From NCBI RefSeq assembly GCF_022024275.1, contig NZ_CP091804.1, positions 1,116,001 through 1,180,000 of the forward strand: a stretch of 64,000 nt of DNA. Direction: 5' to 3'. Under the pieces are notes generated by a model. That model was not told where the DNA came from. It saw only the letters and a program-made list of their open reading frames with translations, and made no database searches. Positions 1-7,676 of the stretch are shown piece by piece; position 1 is the stretch's first letter, and the number at the start of each line of letters is the position of its first letter. A program made the translations under genes and the position numbers. This stretch comes from Sphingopyxis sp. BSN-002. Lineage in GTDB: Bacteria > Pseudomonadota > Alphaproteobacteria > Sphingomonadales > Sphingomonadaceae.

Positions 1-1495
1 GATTGCGCGGCAGCGCGTCGATGAAGTCGATGCTCTTGGGCGCCTTGTATGCGGCGATCCGCTCGCGGGCCCAGCCAATGACGTCGGCGGCCTCGACCGT
101 CGCGCCCGCCGCGGGGACGATCAGTGCTTTCACCGCTTCTCCCCATTTATCGTCAGGGACGCCGATCACCGCAACGTCGGCGACCCCGGGACAGCCCATG
201 ATCGCGCTCTCGACCTCGGCCGGATAGACATTCTCGCCGCCCGACACGATCATGTCCTTGATCCGGTCATGAACGAAATAGAAGCCGTCAGGGTCGCGAA
301 AGCCGACGTCGCCGGTGCGGAGCCAGCCGTCCACCACCGTATCGGCGGTCGCCTCGGCGCGGTTCCAATATTCCTTCATCACAAGGTCGCCTCGGATCGC
401 GATCTCGCCGATCTCGCCATCGTCCAGCGCGCGCCCCTCGCCGTCGAGGATCGCCATCTCGGTCTGCGGCCAGGGCTTGCCGCACGACGTCAGCTTGCCC
501 GGAAGATCGTGCGCCGACGGCGACAGATAGGAACCGCCCCCCGAGCTCTCGGTCATGCCGTAAAACTGGACGAAATCGCAGCCGAAGGTCGCGCGTGCGC
601 GGCGCAGCACATCCTCGGCGATCGGCGAAGCGCCATAGGCGATCGAACGGAGCTGCGAATAATCGCCCGCTTCGGCTTCAGGTTGCTGGAGCATCATCTG
701 GATCATCGCGGGCGCGAGGAAGGCATGCGCGACCCGCTCCTCCGTCATCATCCGGATCGCGTCGCCGGCGGCGAAATCCTTGACCAGTACGAGCCGGCCG
801 CCCTGCGCAAGCCCCGAGAAGCTGACATTCGTTCCGGCAACGTGGAACAGCGGCATGACGATCATCACCGTTTCGTCCTCGCCATAAGCGAAGCCGTCGA
901 CCTCGGTCGCCATCTCGAGGAACCGGCGGTAGTTCCTGTTCGCGAGCACCACGCCCTTCGGCCGCCCCGTCGTGCCGCTGGTGTAAAGCTGCAGCACGTC
1001 GTCGGAGAGCTGCGGCTCATCCACAGGCGCAGTCGCCGACGCCCCGCCGAGCCAGGATTCCAGGCTCTCGAACGCCGGGTGCGCGCCATAAAGCGCCACC
1101 ACGTGCGGCGGCTCTGCGAGACCTTCCACCGCGGCGAGTGCGAGGTCGAAGAAATCTTCGCCGACGAACAAAAGCTTCGGCGCGGCATCGCCGAGAATGA
1201 AAGCGATCTCGCCGGCCGCAAGGCGGCAATTGACCGGCGCCAGACAGGCGCGCGCGCGCGCGGTTCCGAAGAAGAGCGGGTACCAGCCGTCATGGTTCTT
1301 GGTGAGGGCCGACACGCGATCGCCCGGAACGACGCCCGCCGCAAGGAGTGCGTTGGCGACACGGTTCGACGCCGCGTCAAGCTCGGCAAAGCTCGTCTCG
1401 CGCGCCCCGAATTTCACGGCCACCGCGCCCCCGCGTTTGCGGGCCTGCGCCGCCGGAATATCCGCCAGCGTCCGGATAGCCTCCAGATCGATCAT
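1..1495 (-). CDS. Acyl-CoA ligase, AMP-binding family (partial, C-terminal end missing)
   Basis: ATP-dependent acid:CoA ligase of the ANL superfamily, cytoplasmic. About 498 codons are visible and the reading frame runs off the left edge just after AAYKAPKSIDFIDALPRN, so only the last few residues (with the catalytic lysine of the A10 motif) are outside. The P-loop SGTTGRPKG lies near residue 170. The ATG at 1495 is preceded by GGGAGA at good spacing. It is divergent from the MetE-like gene, and a palindromic operator lies 35 bp upstream of its start, so it probably belongs to the MarR-controlled regulon. The substrate cannot be told; medium-chain or aromatic acids are both possible. It is a close paralogue of the ligase at 48999-50558. 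Confidence 0.88.
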   Translation of the reverse strand, partial: MIDLEAIRTLADIPAAQARKRGGAVAVKFGARETSFAELDAASNRVANALLAAGVVPGDRVSALTKNHDGWYPLFFGTARARACLAPVNCRLAAGEIAFILGDAAPKLLFVGEDFFDLALAAVEGLAEPPHVVALYGAHPAFESLESWLGGASATAPVDEPQLSDDVLQLYTSGTTGRPKGVVLANRNYRRFLEMATEVDGFAYGEDETVMIVMPLFHVAGTNVSFSGLAQGGRLVLVKDFAAGDAIRMMTEERVAHAFLAPAMIQMMLQQPEAEAGDYSQLRSIAYGASPIAEDVLRRARATFGCDFVQFYGMTESSGGGSYLSPSAHDLPGKLTSCGKPWPQTEMAILDGEGRALDDGEIGEIAIRGDLVMKEYWNRAEATADTVVDGWLRTGDVGFRDPDGFYFVHDRIKDMIVSGGENVYPAEVESAIMGCPGVADVAVIGVPDDKWGEAVKALIVPAAGATVEAADVIGWARERIAAYKAPKSIDFIDALPRN

Positions 1496-1529
1496 TTTGC
1501 TCTCCCAATCGTCGTTTCGACTTGAATTA

Positions 1530-1543
1530 GATAGAATACTAAG
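1530..1543. promoter_or_regulatory. Palindromic operator, copy 1 (MarR-type)
   Basis: GATAGAATACTAAG matches the consensus CTTAGTATACTAAG at 11 of 14 positions, with a perfect right half. It lies between the divergent CoA ligase (start 1495) and MetE-like gene (start 1582), near-equidistant from both, where a repressor could block both promoters. That a MarR protein binds here is inference. Confidence 0.6.
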
Positions 1544-1581
1544 CAAATGCTTGGCCAGCTAAAAATTCGAGAGGACCGGCC

Positions 1582-2634
1582 TTGTTCGACCACCCCATAT
1601 TGCCCACGACGATCGTCGGAAGCTACCCCCAGCCCGACTGGCTGATCGACCGCGAGCGACTGAAGGCCAGCCTGCCTCCCCGCGTTCGCGCCGAGACGCT
1701 GTGGCGCATTCCTGATCCCTGGCTCGCCGATGCGCAGGAGGCAGCAACGCTGATGGCGATCCGCGATCAGGAGGAACTGGGCATCGACATCGTCGGCGAT
1801 GGCGAGATGCGCCGCGAAAGCTATTCGAACCGACTTGCGACCGCACTGTCGGGGATCGATACCGAGAAGCACGGGACCGCGATCGACCGCACCGGCAACG
1901 CCAATCCGGTGCCGCTCGTTTCAGGTCCGATCCGGCGGGTGGCGCCTATAGAAGCACAGGATGCCGCCTTCCTCCGCCGCCATTCGACAAAACCGGTAAA
2001 GCTGACCCTGCCCGGCCCGTTCACGATGACGCAGCAAGCCGAGAACGGCTATTATCCCGACGCGAGATCGCTCGCGATGGACTATGCGGACGCGGTGAAT
2101 GCAGAAGTGAAAGACCTGTTCGCTGCCGGAGTCGACGTCGTCCAGCTCGACGAGCCCTATCTGCAGGCGCGTGCCGCCGAAGCGAACGCCTATGCGATCG
2201 AGGCGATCAACCGCGCGCTCGACGGTGTCGGCGGCACGACCGCGCTCCACATATGCTTCGGCTATGCGATGGTGCACCACGGTGCCGGCGCGACGGGCCC
2301 GAAGCCCAAGGCCTATGATTTCCTCGCGGAGCTCGAAGCCTCGGCGATCGACGTGATCTCGATCGAAGCGGCGCAACCGGGGCTCGATCCCGCAATCCTC
2401 GCCGAGCTGCCGACCAAGACGATCATGTACGGCGTCCTCGACCTGTCGATCCCCGAGGTGGAGACGCCCGAAGTGGTCGCCGGCCGCATCCGCGAGGCGC
2501 TGCGCTATGTCGATGCCGAGCGGCTGTGGATCGCCCCCGACTGCGGGATGAAGTACCACAGCCGCGAGCATAGCCAAGCCAAGCTGAAGGCCATGGTCGA
2601 CGGGACGGCGCTGGTGCGCGCGGAATTGAAGTAA
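1582..2634 (+). CDS. Short MetE-like zinc-dependent methyl/alkyltransferase (COG0620 family)
   Basis: This 350-residue protein corresponds only to the catalytic C-terminal barrel of cobalamin-independent methionine synthase, which is normally about 750 residues. All four zinc ligands of MetE have counterparts: His223 and Cys225 in LHICFG, Glu262 in VISIEA and Cys321 in PDCGMK. It should therefore bind and activate a thiol(ate) for alkyl transfer. The N-terminal VGSYPQP motif is also typical. The start is TTG at 1582, behind GAGAGG. Because it sits in a catabolic cluster, it may be a core-MetE methionine synthase, a demethylase passing methyl groups from the substrate, or a thiol alkyltransferase like epoxyalkane:CoM transferase. 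The sequence alone does not decide. Confidence 0.85.
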   Translation: MFDHPILPTTIVGSYPQPDWLIDRERLKASLPPRVRAETLWRIPDPWLADAQEAATLMAIRDQEELGIDIVGDGEMRRESYSNRLATALSGIDTEKHGTAIDRTGNANPVPLVSGPIRRVAPIEAQDAAFLRRHSTKPVKLTLPGPFTMTQQAENGYYPDARSLAMDYADAVNAEVKDLFAAGVDVVQLDEPYLQARAAEANAYAIEAINRALDGVGGTTALHICFGYAMVHHGAGATGPKPKAYDFLAELEASAIDVISIEAAQPGLDPAILAELPTKTIMYGVLDLSIPEVETPEVVAGRIREALRYVDAERLWIAPDCGMKYHSREHSQAKLKAMVDGTALVRAELK

Positions 2635-2636
2635 GC

Positions 2637-3329
2637 CTATGCGTCGATGAAGGCGTCCAGCAGCGGCACAACCGCTTCGGGCGCCTCGACGGTCGGCAGA
2701 TGCCCCGCCCCGGCGATCACCTCGAGCCGAGCGCCGGGGATCGCTGCCAGTATCTCCTCGTGGTGCGCACGGCTGGTGATTCCGTCCTTCTCGCCCCAGA
2801 TCAGCAAAGTCGGAACCGCGATCTCGCCGAGCCGCGGGCGGCTGTCGATCCGCGCCATGATCGCGCGCTGTTGCGCGAGGAAGGTTTCCGCCCCCGTATC
2901 GGCCGCCATCTGCCGCGCAATGCCGAGCAGGCGCGCGTCATTGCGCTTTTCTTCGGGGAACAGGATCGGGATGCGTTCCTCGACGACCTGATCGAACTGG
3001 CCGCTTTCGACAAGGTCGATATAGCCCTGCCTCCGCGCGGTCTGCGCCGGACCGTCGGCCGAAGCGAGCGTGGAAATCAGCGCCAGCTTCGCAACACGCC
3101 CCGGTGCGCGGCGCATCACCTCGAACGCGACGAAGCCGCCCATCGCATGGCCGACCAGCACGAACGTCGGAGGAGCGCTGTCGAGCAGCCGCTGCGCGAA
3201 ACCGCCGATCGTGTCATCACTCCGGTTGTCGGCGACGATTACCTCGCGGTCGCCCCATGCGTCGAGCAAGGGCCGCCACACGGCATCGGTCAAAAGCTGG
3301 CCGGTAATCAGAACAACAGGAAGCGGCAT
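2637..3329 (-). CDS. Alpha/beta hydrolase-fold protein with Ala at the nucleophile position
   Basis: A 230-residue protein of the MhpC/haloperoxidase-like alpha/beta hydrolase fold, last gene of the six-gene operon. The nucleophile elbow reads VGHAMGGF, so residue 62, normally serine in GHSMGG, is alanine. The other triad members appear intact: Asp in LLIWGEKDG and His in AGAGHLPTVE. It may be catalytically dead, or use a serine-independent mechanism (some cofactor-free dioxygenases and lyases keep this fold). The start ATG at 3329 shares its A with the TGA of the upstream dehydrogenase, so the two are translationally coupled. It converges with the MetE-like gene, 2 bp apart. Confidence 0.88.
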   Translation of the reverse strand: MPLPVVLITGQLLTDAVWRPLLDAWGDREVIVADNRSDDTIGGFAQRLLDSAPPTFVLVGHAMGGFVAFEVMRRAPGRVAKLALISTLASADGPAQTARRQGYIDLVESGQFDQVVEERIPILFPEEKRNDARLLGIARQMAADTGAETFLAQQRAIMARIDSRPRLGEIAVPTLLIWGEKDGITSRAHHEEILAAIPGARLEVIAGAGHLPTVEAPEAVVPLLDAFIDA

Positions 3330-4249
3330 CAGATCACCCGATGAAGAAGCGCTTCGCCTGCTGCGAGGCGGCGGCAATTTTCGTGCGCGACCCTGAGGCT
3401 GCGCACGAGCGTTTCCGGCGTGAGCCAGGCGATATGCGGTGCGAGCACCGCATTGGACAGGCCGAGCAACGGATTATCGCGCGACAGCGGCTCCTCGGCG
3501 AAGACGTCGAGTCCGGCGCCGCGCAGATGACCGCCGGTCAGCGCCTCGACAAGGCGGGCCTGATCTACGAGTTCGCCGCGTGCGGTGTTTACGAGCACCG
3601 CCCCTTTTTTCATCGCGAAAGGGTCGATGCTCGCGCGCGTCCCGTCGGTCAGCGGGATATGGAGCGAGACGATATCGCTTTCCGCCAGCAGGCGGTCGAG
3701 CGGCAGAAATTCATAAGGCACGTCGCGGGGACTGCGTGCGGTATAGACGACCTTCGCCCCCAGCGCCGCCAGTACCGGCGCCAATAGTTGTGCCGAATTG
3801 CCGAAACCGACGAGGCCCACGGTCCGCCCGCCGATCTCGCCGACGCTGTCGAGCTCGGACGGATCGGCGGTCCATCCCTCTCCGGCACGGGTGCGGGCAT
3901 CGAAGAAGCAGGTGCGCCGGAGCACCGCCATCATCAGCGACAGCGCCATCTCGGCGACAGCCTGGCTGTTGGTACCCGGCATGTTGCACACCGCAACGCC
4001 ATGTTCGCGTGCCGCATCGAGCGCGATGGTATTCACACCGACACCAAGCTTCTGGATCAGTTTCAGTTTCGGCGCCGACGCAATAAAATCCGGCGTCACC
4101 GGCGTCAGCACATGAAGCAGCGCGGTGATGTCGGACGCCACGGCGTCGAGCGGCGTCGCCTCGTCGACATGCACGACATTGTCCGCGCCGAAGATTGCAT
4201 CGACCGCTTCGCGAAAGCCCGGGCTTGGACGTGCGTGGAGAACGATCAT
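3329..4249 (-). CDS. D-2-hydroxyacid dehydrogenase, NAD(P)-dependent
   Basis: A 306-residue member of the D-isomer-specific 2-hydroxyacid dehydrogenase family (phosphoglycerate, glycerate and D-lactate dehydrogenases), interconverting a 2-hydroxy acid and a 2-oxo acid in the cytoplasm. The dinucleotide loop is VGLVGFGNSA at about 144-153, with the third glycine of GxGxxG replaced by alanine. The catalytic Arg224 (NTARGELVD), Glu253 (FAEEPL) and His272 (APHIAWLT) are all present with family spacing. The ATG at 4249 overlaps the enolase-like stop (ATGA), and the stop overlaps the next ATG. Context suggests it handles the oxo or hydroxy acid made around the kinase/enolase step. Confidence 0.9.
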   Translation of the reverse strand: MIVLHARPSPGFREAVDAIFGADNVVHVDEATPLDAVASDITALLHVLTPVTPDFIASAPKLKLIQKLGVGVNTIALDAAREHGVAVCNMPGTNSQAVAEMALSLMMAVLRRTCFFDARTRAGEGWTADPSELDSVGEIGGRTVGLVGFGNSAQLLAPVLAALGAKVVYTARSPRDVPYEFLPLDRLLAESDIVSLHIPLTDGTRASIDPFAMKKGAVLVNTARGELVDQARLVEALTGGHLRGAGLDVFAEEPLSRDNPLLGLSNAVLAPHIAWLTPETLVRSLRVAHENCRRLAAGEALLHRVI

Positions 4250-5544
4250 GCGGCAACCGCCCCGATCGACCCGGCGAATGCCGAGAAGCCCGCGAAGACC
4301 GCATCGGGGCCCAGCGCCTCCTCGATCCGCAGCATCTCGTTCCACTTCGCCATCCGTTCGGAGCGGGTGAAGCTGCCGACCTTCAGCTGTCCGGCATTCC
4401 AGCCGGTCGCGAGATGCGCGATGGTCACATCCTCGCTCTCGCCCGAGCGCGCCGAGACGATCGCTCCCCAACCGCGCGCTACGGCAGCGTCGAGTGCGGC
4501 CTTCGCTTCGGTGACCGTACCGATCTGGTTGACCTTGATCAGCGCCGCATTGCACACCGCGGCATCGCCCGCGCGTTCGACGCGCGCGGCGTTCGTGACG
4601 AGTACGTCGTCACCGATAATCTGGACGCTGTCGCCGATGGCGGCCGTGACCGCCGCCATCGTCGTCCAGTCGTCCTGTCCGGCCGGATCCTCGATCGACA
4701 GGATCGGATAGCGCCCGGCCCATTCGACGATGCGTCCGGCCATCTCCTCGCCCGAAAGGCGGCGATCGTCGAGCGCGAGGCTATAGCCATCGGCATCGCC
4801 CAGCTCGTTCGCCGCGATGTCGAGCGAGATAAACACCTCGTCGCCCGCACGGTGCCCGCTCGCCTCGATCGCCCGGGTCAACGTGTCGAGCGCGTCCTCG
4901 TTCGAGGAGAAGTTCGGCCACCAGCCGCCCTCGTCGGCGACCCCCGACAGCGGCCCCTTCGCCTCCATCAGCCTGCCCGCGGCGCGATAGACGTCGTCGG
5001 TGATTTCGAGCGCGCGGCGGAAACTGCCCGCCTTCGGGCACATGATCATGAAATCCTGCACGTCGGTGCGCCGCCCGGCGTGGGCACCGCCTCCGAAAAT
5101 CTGGATTTCGGGAAGCGGCACACGCACTTTTCGCCCGACGGCAAGATAGCGCCAGAGCGGCTCGCCGGCGTCGGCCGCCGCCGCGTGGAGCACCGCCATC
5201 GATACCGCCACCACGGCGTTCGCGCCGAGCCGTCCCTTGTTTGCACTATTGTCGAGCGCGCAGAGCGCCGCGTCGATCGCCGCCTGCTCGCGTGCGTCCA
5301 TGCCCTTGATCGTCGCCGCGATCTCCGACCCGATACCCGCCACGGCGCGATTGACGCCAAAGCCGCCGAACGCCTCACCCCCGTCGCGCAGATCGATCGC
5401 TTCATGTGCGCCACGCGAAGCGCCCGCGGGTGCGATAGCGCGGCCAACCACGCCCGATTCCAGCATTACCTCGGCCTCCACGGTGGGCCGGCCCCGCGAA
5501 TCCCAGAGCTGGCGGCCGGTGACGGAGGCGATACGCGAAGTCAT
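4246..5544 (-). CDS. Enolase-superfamily paralogue with altered active site
   Basis: A 432-residue full-length enolase homologue. Retained residues, in yeast enolase terms: Ser39 (here Ser43), His159 (His155), Glu211 (Glu205 in ADEGGW), the Mg ligands Asp246, Glu295 and Asp320 (Asp242, Glu285, Asp312), the base Lys345 (Lys337 in IKVNQIG) and Lys396 (Lys388). Changed residues: Glu168 is Asp164, and phosphate-side His373 is Ala365 in VSARSGES; the mobile loop SGAST reads AGASR. The machinery for proton abstraction and beta-elimination is kept while the substrate pocket differs, so it is probably not a glycolytic enolase. It is coupled by ATGA overlaps to a kinase upstream and a dehydrogenase downstream, which suggests elimination on a phosphorylated acid made by that kinase. 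Confidence 0.9.
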   Translation of the reverse strand: MTSRIASVTGRQLWDSRGRPTVEAEVMLESGVVGRAIAPAGASRGAHEAIDLRDGGEAFGGFGVNRAVAGIGSEIAATIKGMDAREQAAIDAALCALDNSANKGRLGANAVVAVSMAVLHAAAADAGEPLWRYLAVGRKVRVPLPEIQIFGGGAHAGRRTDVQDFMIMCPKAGSFRRALEITDDVYRAAGRLMEAKGPLSGVADEGGWWPNFSSNEDALDTLTRAIEASGHRAGDEVFISLDIAANELGDADGYSLALDDRRLSGEEMAGRIVEWAGRYPILSIEDPAGQDDWTTMAAVTAAIGDSVQIIGDDVLVTNAARVERAGDAAVCNAALIKVNQIGTVTEAKAALDAAVARGWGAIVSARSGESEDVTIAHLATGWNAGQLKVGSFTRSERMAKWNEMLRIEEALGPDAVFAGFSAFAGSIGAVAA

Positions 5545-6518
5545 GGATCAGTCCTTTTCCAGTTTGCGACCAGCACGTCCACCGGCTGCGGCGCAAGGAT
5601 AAGCGCGCGCGCCTGATCGCGCACGATGCGACGGTGAGCGGCATCGGTCAGATAGGGCGCCGGCGACTTTCCGTCGACGCGTGCAACGAGCAGGCCGGCG
5701 GTCAGCTTTCCCGCCCGCAGCAACAGGTCGTCGGCGACTTCCCATGAAATGCCGGCGCGATACGCCGCGACCAGTGCAGCCGCGCTCTCGACCAGCCGGA
5801 TGTCGTCCAGCCAGACCGCCTTCAGCAGCAAGTGGGTGACGCAGAAGGCGGGATCGAATGCCGGATCGCCATAGACCGCGCATTCGGCGTCGAGGAACAC
5901 CGGCGCGCCCGCGTTGACCAGAATATTCTTCGGGCTGACGTCGCCGTGAACGAGCGCGACCTTGCGCGACACAAGGTCGTCGGCGAGCGCATAGAGCGCC
6001 GGCGCTAGCTCCGTGTCCTTTTGCGCGACGTGCAGAAAGAACGGGTCGACGCGCAGTGCGCGAAACATCGCATCGTTCGGAAAAGCGTCACGGTCGTGGG
6101 CGCTATTGGCGGTGGCGGCGTGAACCTCGGCGATCGACCGGCCGACTTCCGCCGCAAAGCGGATATCGACCCTTCCGGCGGTCAGTTCGTCTTTCCACAC
6201 CGGGCAACCCGGCAGAAAGCGCATCGCGAAGGCATGCCCCGGCAGTTCGGCCAGCACTTCGGGCACGATCGCGGGGTCGACGGCGCGCGCGCGACGGAGC
6301 CAGCGCACCTCGCTCGTCCCGCGCTCGACCGGCGCGAGCCATTCGGCGGCGACCCGCAGTTGCGGTAACGGACGCTTGACCACGATCGGACCCGTGGGCG
6401 TATCGACCTTCCAGACGTCGCAGGATACCCCGCCGGTCAGCGGTTCGAGCACGACATCCTCCCTGCCCGCCAACCCGGCGGCGCGCAATTCCCGGACGAT
6501 GTCGGCCGTGGCGATCAT
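5541..6518 (-). CDS. APH/MtnK-type small-molecule kinase
   Basis: A 325-residue phosphotransferase of the aminoglycoside/choline/5-methylthioribose kinase fold. Lys48 in IVVKRPLPQ is the likely ATP-binding lysine. The catalytic loop HGDVSPKN gives Asp193 and Asn198, and FLDAEC gives the metal-binding Asp210. The segment around KRPLPQLR and the following E-rich helix resembles methylthioribose kinase more than antibiotic kinases. It starts 2 bp after the upstream hydrolase and overlaps the enolase-like gene by ATGA. Co-translation with an enolase paralogue suggests it phosphorylates a hydroxy acid or sugar-like metabolite. An antibiotic-resistance role is unlikely in this context. Confidence 0.85.
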   Translation of the reverse strand: MIATADIVRELRAAGLAGREDVVLEPLTGGVSCDVWKVDTPTGPIVVKRPLPQLRVAAEWLAPVERGTSEVRWLRRARAVDPAIVPEVLAELPGHAFAMRFLPGCPVWKDELTAGRVDIRFAAEVGRSIAEVHAATANSAHDRDAFPNDAMFRALRVDPFFLHVAQKDTELAPALYALADDLVSRKVALVHGDVSPKNILVNAGAPVFLDAECAVYGDPAFDPAFCVTHLLLKAVWLDDIRLVESAAALVAAYRAGISWEVADDLLLRAGKLTAGLLVARVDGKSPAPYLTDAAHRRIVRDQARALILAPQPVDVLVANWKRTDP

Positions 6519-6520
6519 GC

Positions 6521-7651
6521 TCAGAGCTTCTCCCTGATCCAGGCTCCGACGAGGTCAGCGGCATTCTGGCGCTCGCGGATCGAATCCTCGAAATAATGTG
6601 CGCCCTCGATCAGTTCGATCCTCTTGTCGGCCGATCCCAGGAAATCGAAAATCTTGCGCGCATCGCTCGGGAATACACCCGTGTCGGCAAGGCCCTGCAC
6701 GACGAGTGCGGGCGTGTCGTGCTTCGCCAGATGCGGCTGCCCCTGACACGGCGAGGTTTCGAGGCTCCACATGTTGAGCCAGGTCTTCAGCGTGTTGGCG
6801 CGGCCGATGCTCGGCGTGCGGTTGGCGATCTTCGGGTCGCCGCGATAGCACCAGTTGGGTTTGCGGTCCGACGGATCGATCGCCGGATCGACACAGCGGA
6901 TGTCGCCCCAGCAGCGGAACATCGGGAAAATGCGGTCCGGAATCCCCGCCGCGTTGAGACGCGCGAGCTCGGCCTTTGCCCAATCGGTGATCCGCTGGTT
7001 GCGCGCGCGCTGGCCGGCGCGATATTTTTCGATGAACGCATCTGAATAGGGCGGACCGTTGTCGGGATTGAATGGATCGAGTTCGGGATCGGTCGCAACC
7101 GGGTCATTCTCGTCGATCACCGACGCGTCCATCCAGTCGGTCAGCACTTCGGGGCGTCCCTGATGCGCGTTGAAGCTGATATAGAGATCGCCCTTGATCA
7201 GTTGCGCCAGCGCATCCTGTCCGATCGGGGGTAGCCGGTCGGTCAGGGTCGGCGCGATCGCCTCGGCCTGATAGGCGCCCATCAGCGAGCCGCCGCCCGA
7301 ATTGCCCAGAATGACGATCTGTTCGACCCCGGCCTCTTCCTTCAGCCACTTCATGCCGACGCCGATATCCAGAACTGCGTGCTCGAGCAGGAACTGGTCC
7401 TCGAACCCGCGATAGCGCGTGTTCCAGCCGAGGAAACCGAAGCCCTGCCGTGCAAAATACGGCGCGATATAATGTTCGGAGAAATCCACATTATAGTGGG
7501 TCGCGATGATGGCGACCTTCGGACGCTTGCCGCTTTCGGTCCAGTAGATCCCCTGACACGGATGTCCGCCAGCCTGGATGCGCGGCGCCGTCGGCGGCGC
7601 CCGCCCGATAAATTGCGCGTCCAGTCCCTCGATCCCGTTGGGGTCCATCAT
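6521..7651 (-). CDS. Alpha/beta hydrolase, substrate unknown
   Basis: A 376-residue serine hydrolase without signal peptide. The nucleophile elbow is ILGNSGGGS with Ser118; a late Asp (GLADTG) and His (EGAHYFE) complete a plausible triad. It is longer than simple esterases because of a roughly 150-residue cap region with a D/P-rich segment (DPELDPFNPDN) and several cysteines. The start is the tandem ATGATG at 7651, 6 bp after AGGAGAG; an upstream in-frame extension is only a shadow of the ligase gene. It is the second gene of the operon, 25 bp after the CoA ligase, and might hydrolyse an ester, lactone or thioester. Confidence 0.85.
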   Translation of the reverse strand: MMDPNGIEGLDAQFIGRAPPTAPRIQAGGHPCQGIYWTESGKRPKVAIIATHYNVDFSEHYIAPYFARQGFGFLGWNTRYRGFEDQFLLEHAVLDIGVGMKWLKEEAGVEQIVILGNSGGGSLMGAYQAEAIAPTLTDRLPPIGQDALAQLIKGDLYISFNAHQGRPEVLTDWMDASVIDENDPVATDPELDPFNPDNGPPYSDAFIEKYRAGQRARNQRITDWAKAELARLNAAGIPDRIFPMFRCWGDIRCVDPAIDPSDRKPNWCYRGDPKIANRTPSIGRANTLKTWLNMWSLETSPCQGQPHLAKHDTPALVVQGLADTGVFPSDARKIFDFLGSADKRIELIEGAHYFEDSIRERQNAADLVGAWIREKL

Positions 7652-7676
7652 CGTCTCTCCTGATTGTCGGTATGTT

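Noticed and set aside
269-1525. Long open frames antisense to real genes, also at 7578-9458, 23569-25887, 31569-34034 and 56627-59932
   Set aside because: They are rich in Arg/His, lack family motifs and lie opposite well-supported genes; such frames are expected in DNA of this G+C content.
5541-6518. Aminoglycoside resistance kinase
   Set aside because: The fold is shared, but the nucleotide-loop region resembles methylthioribose-type kinases and the gene is translationally coupled to an enolase-like gene.
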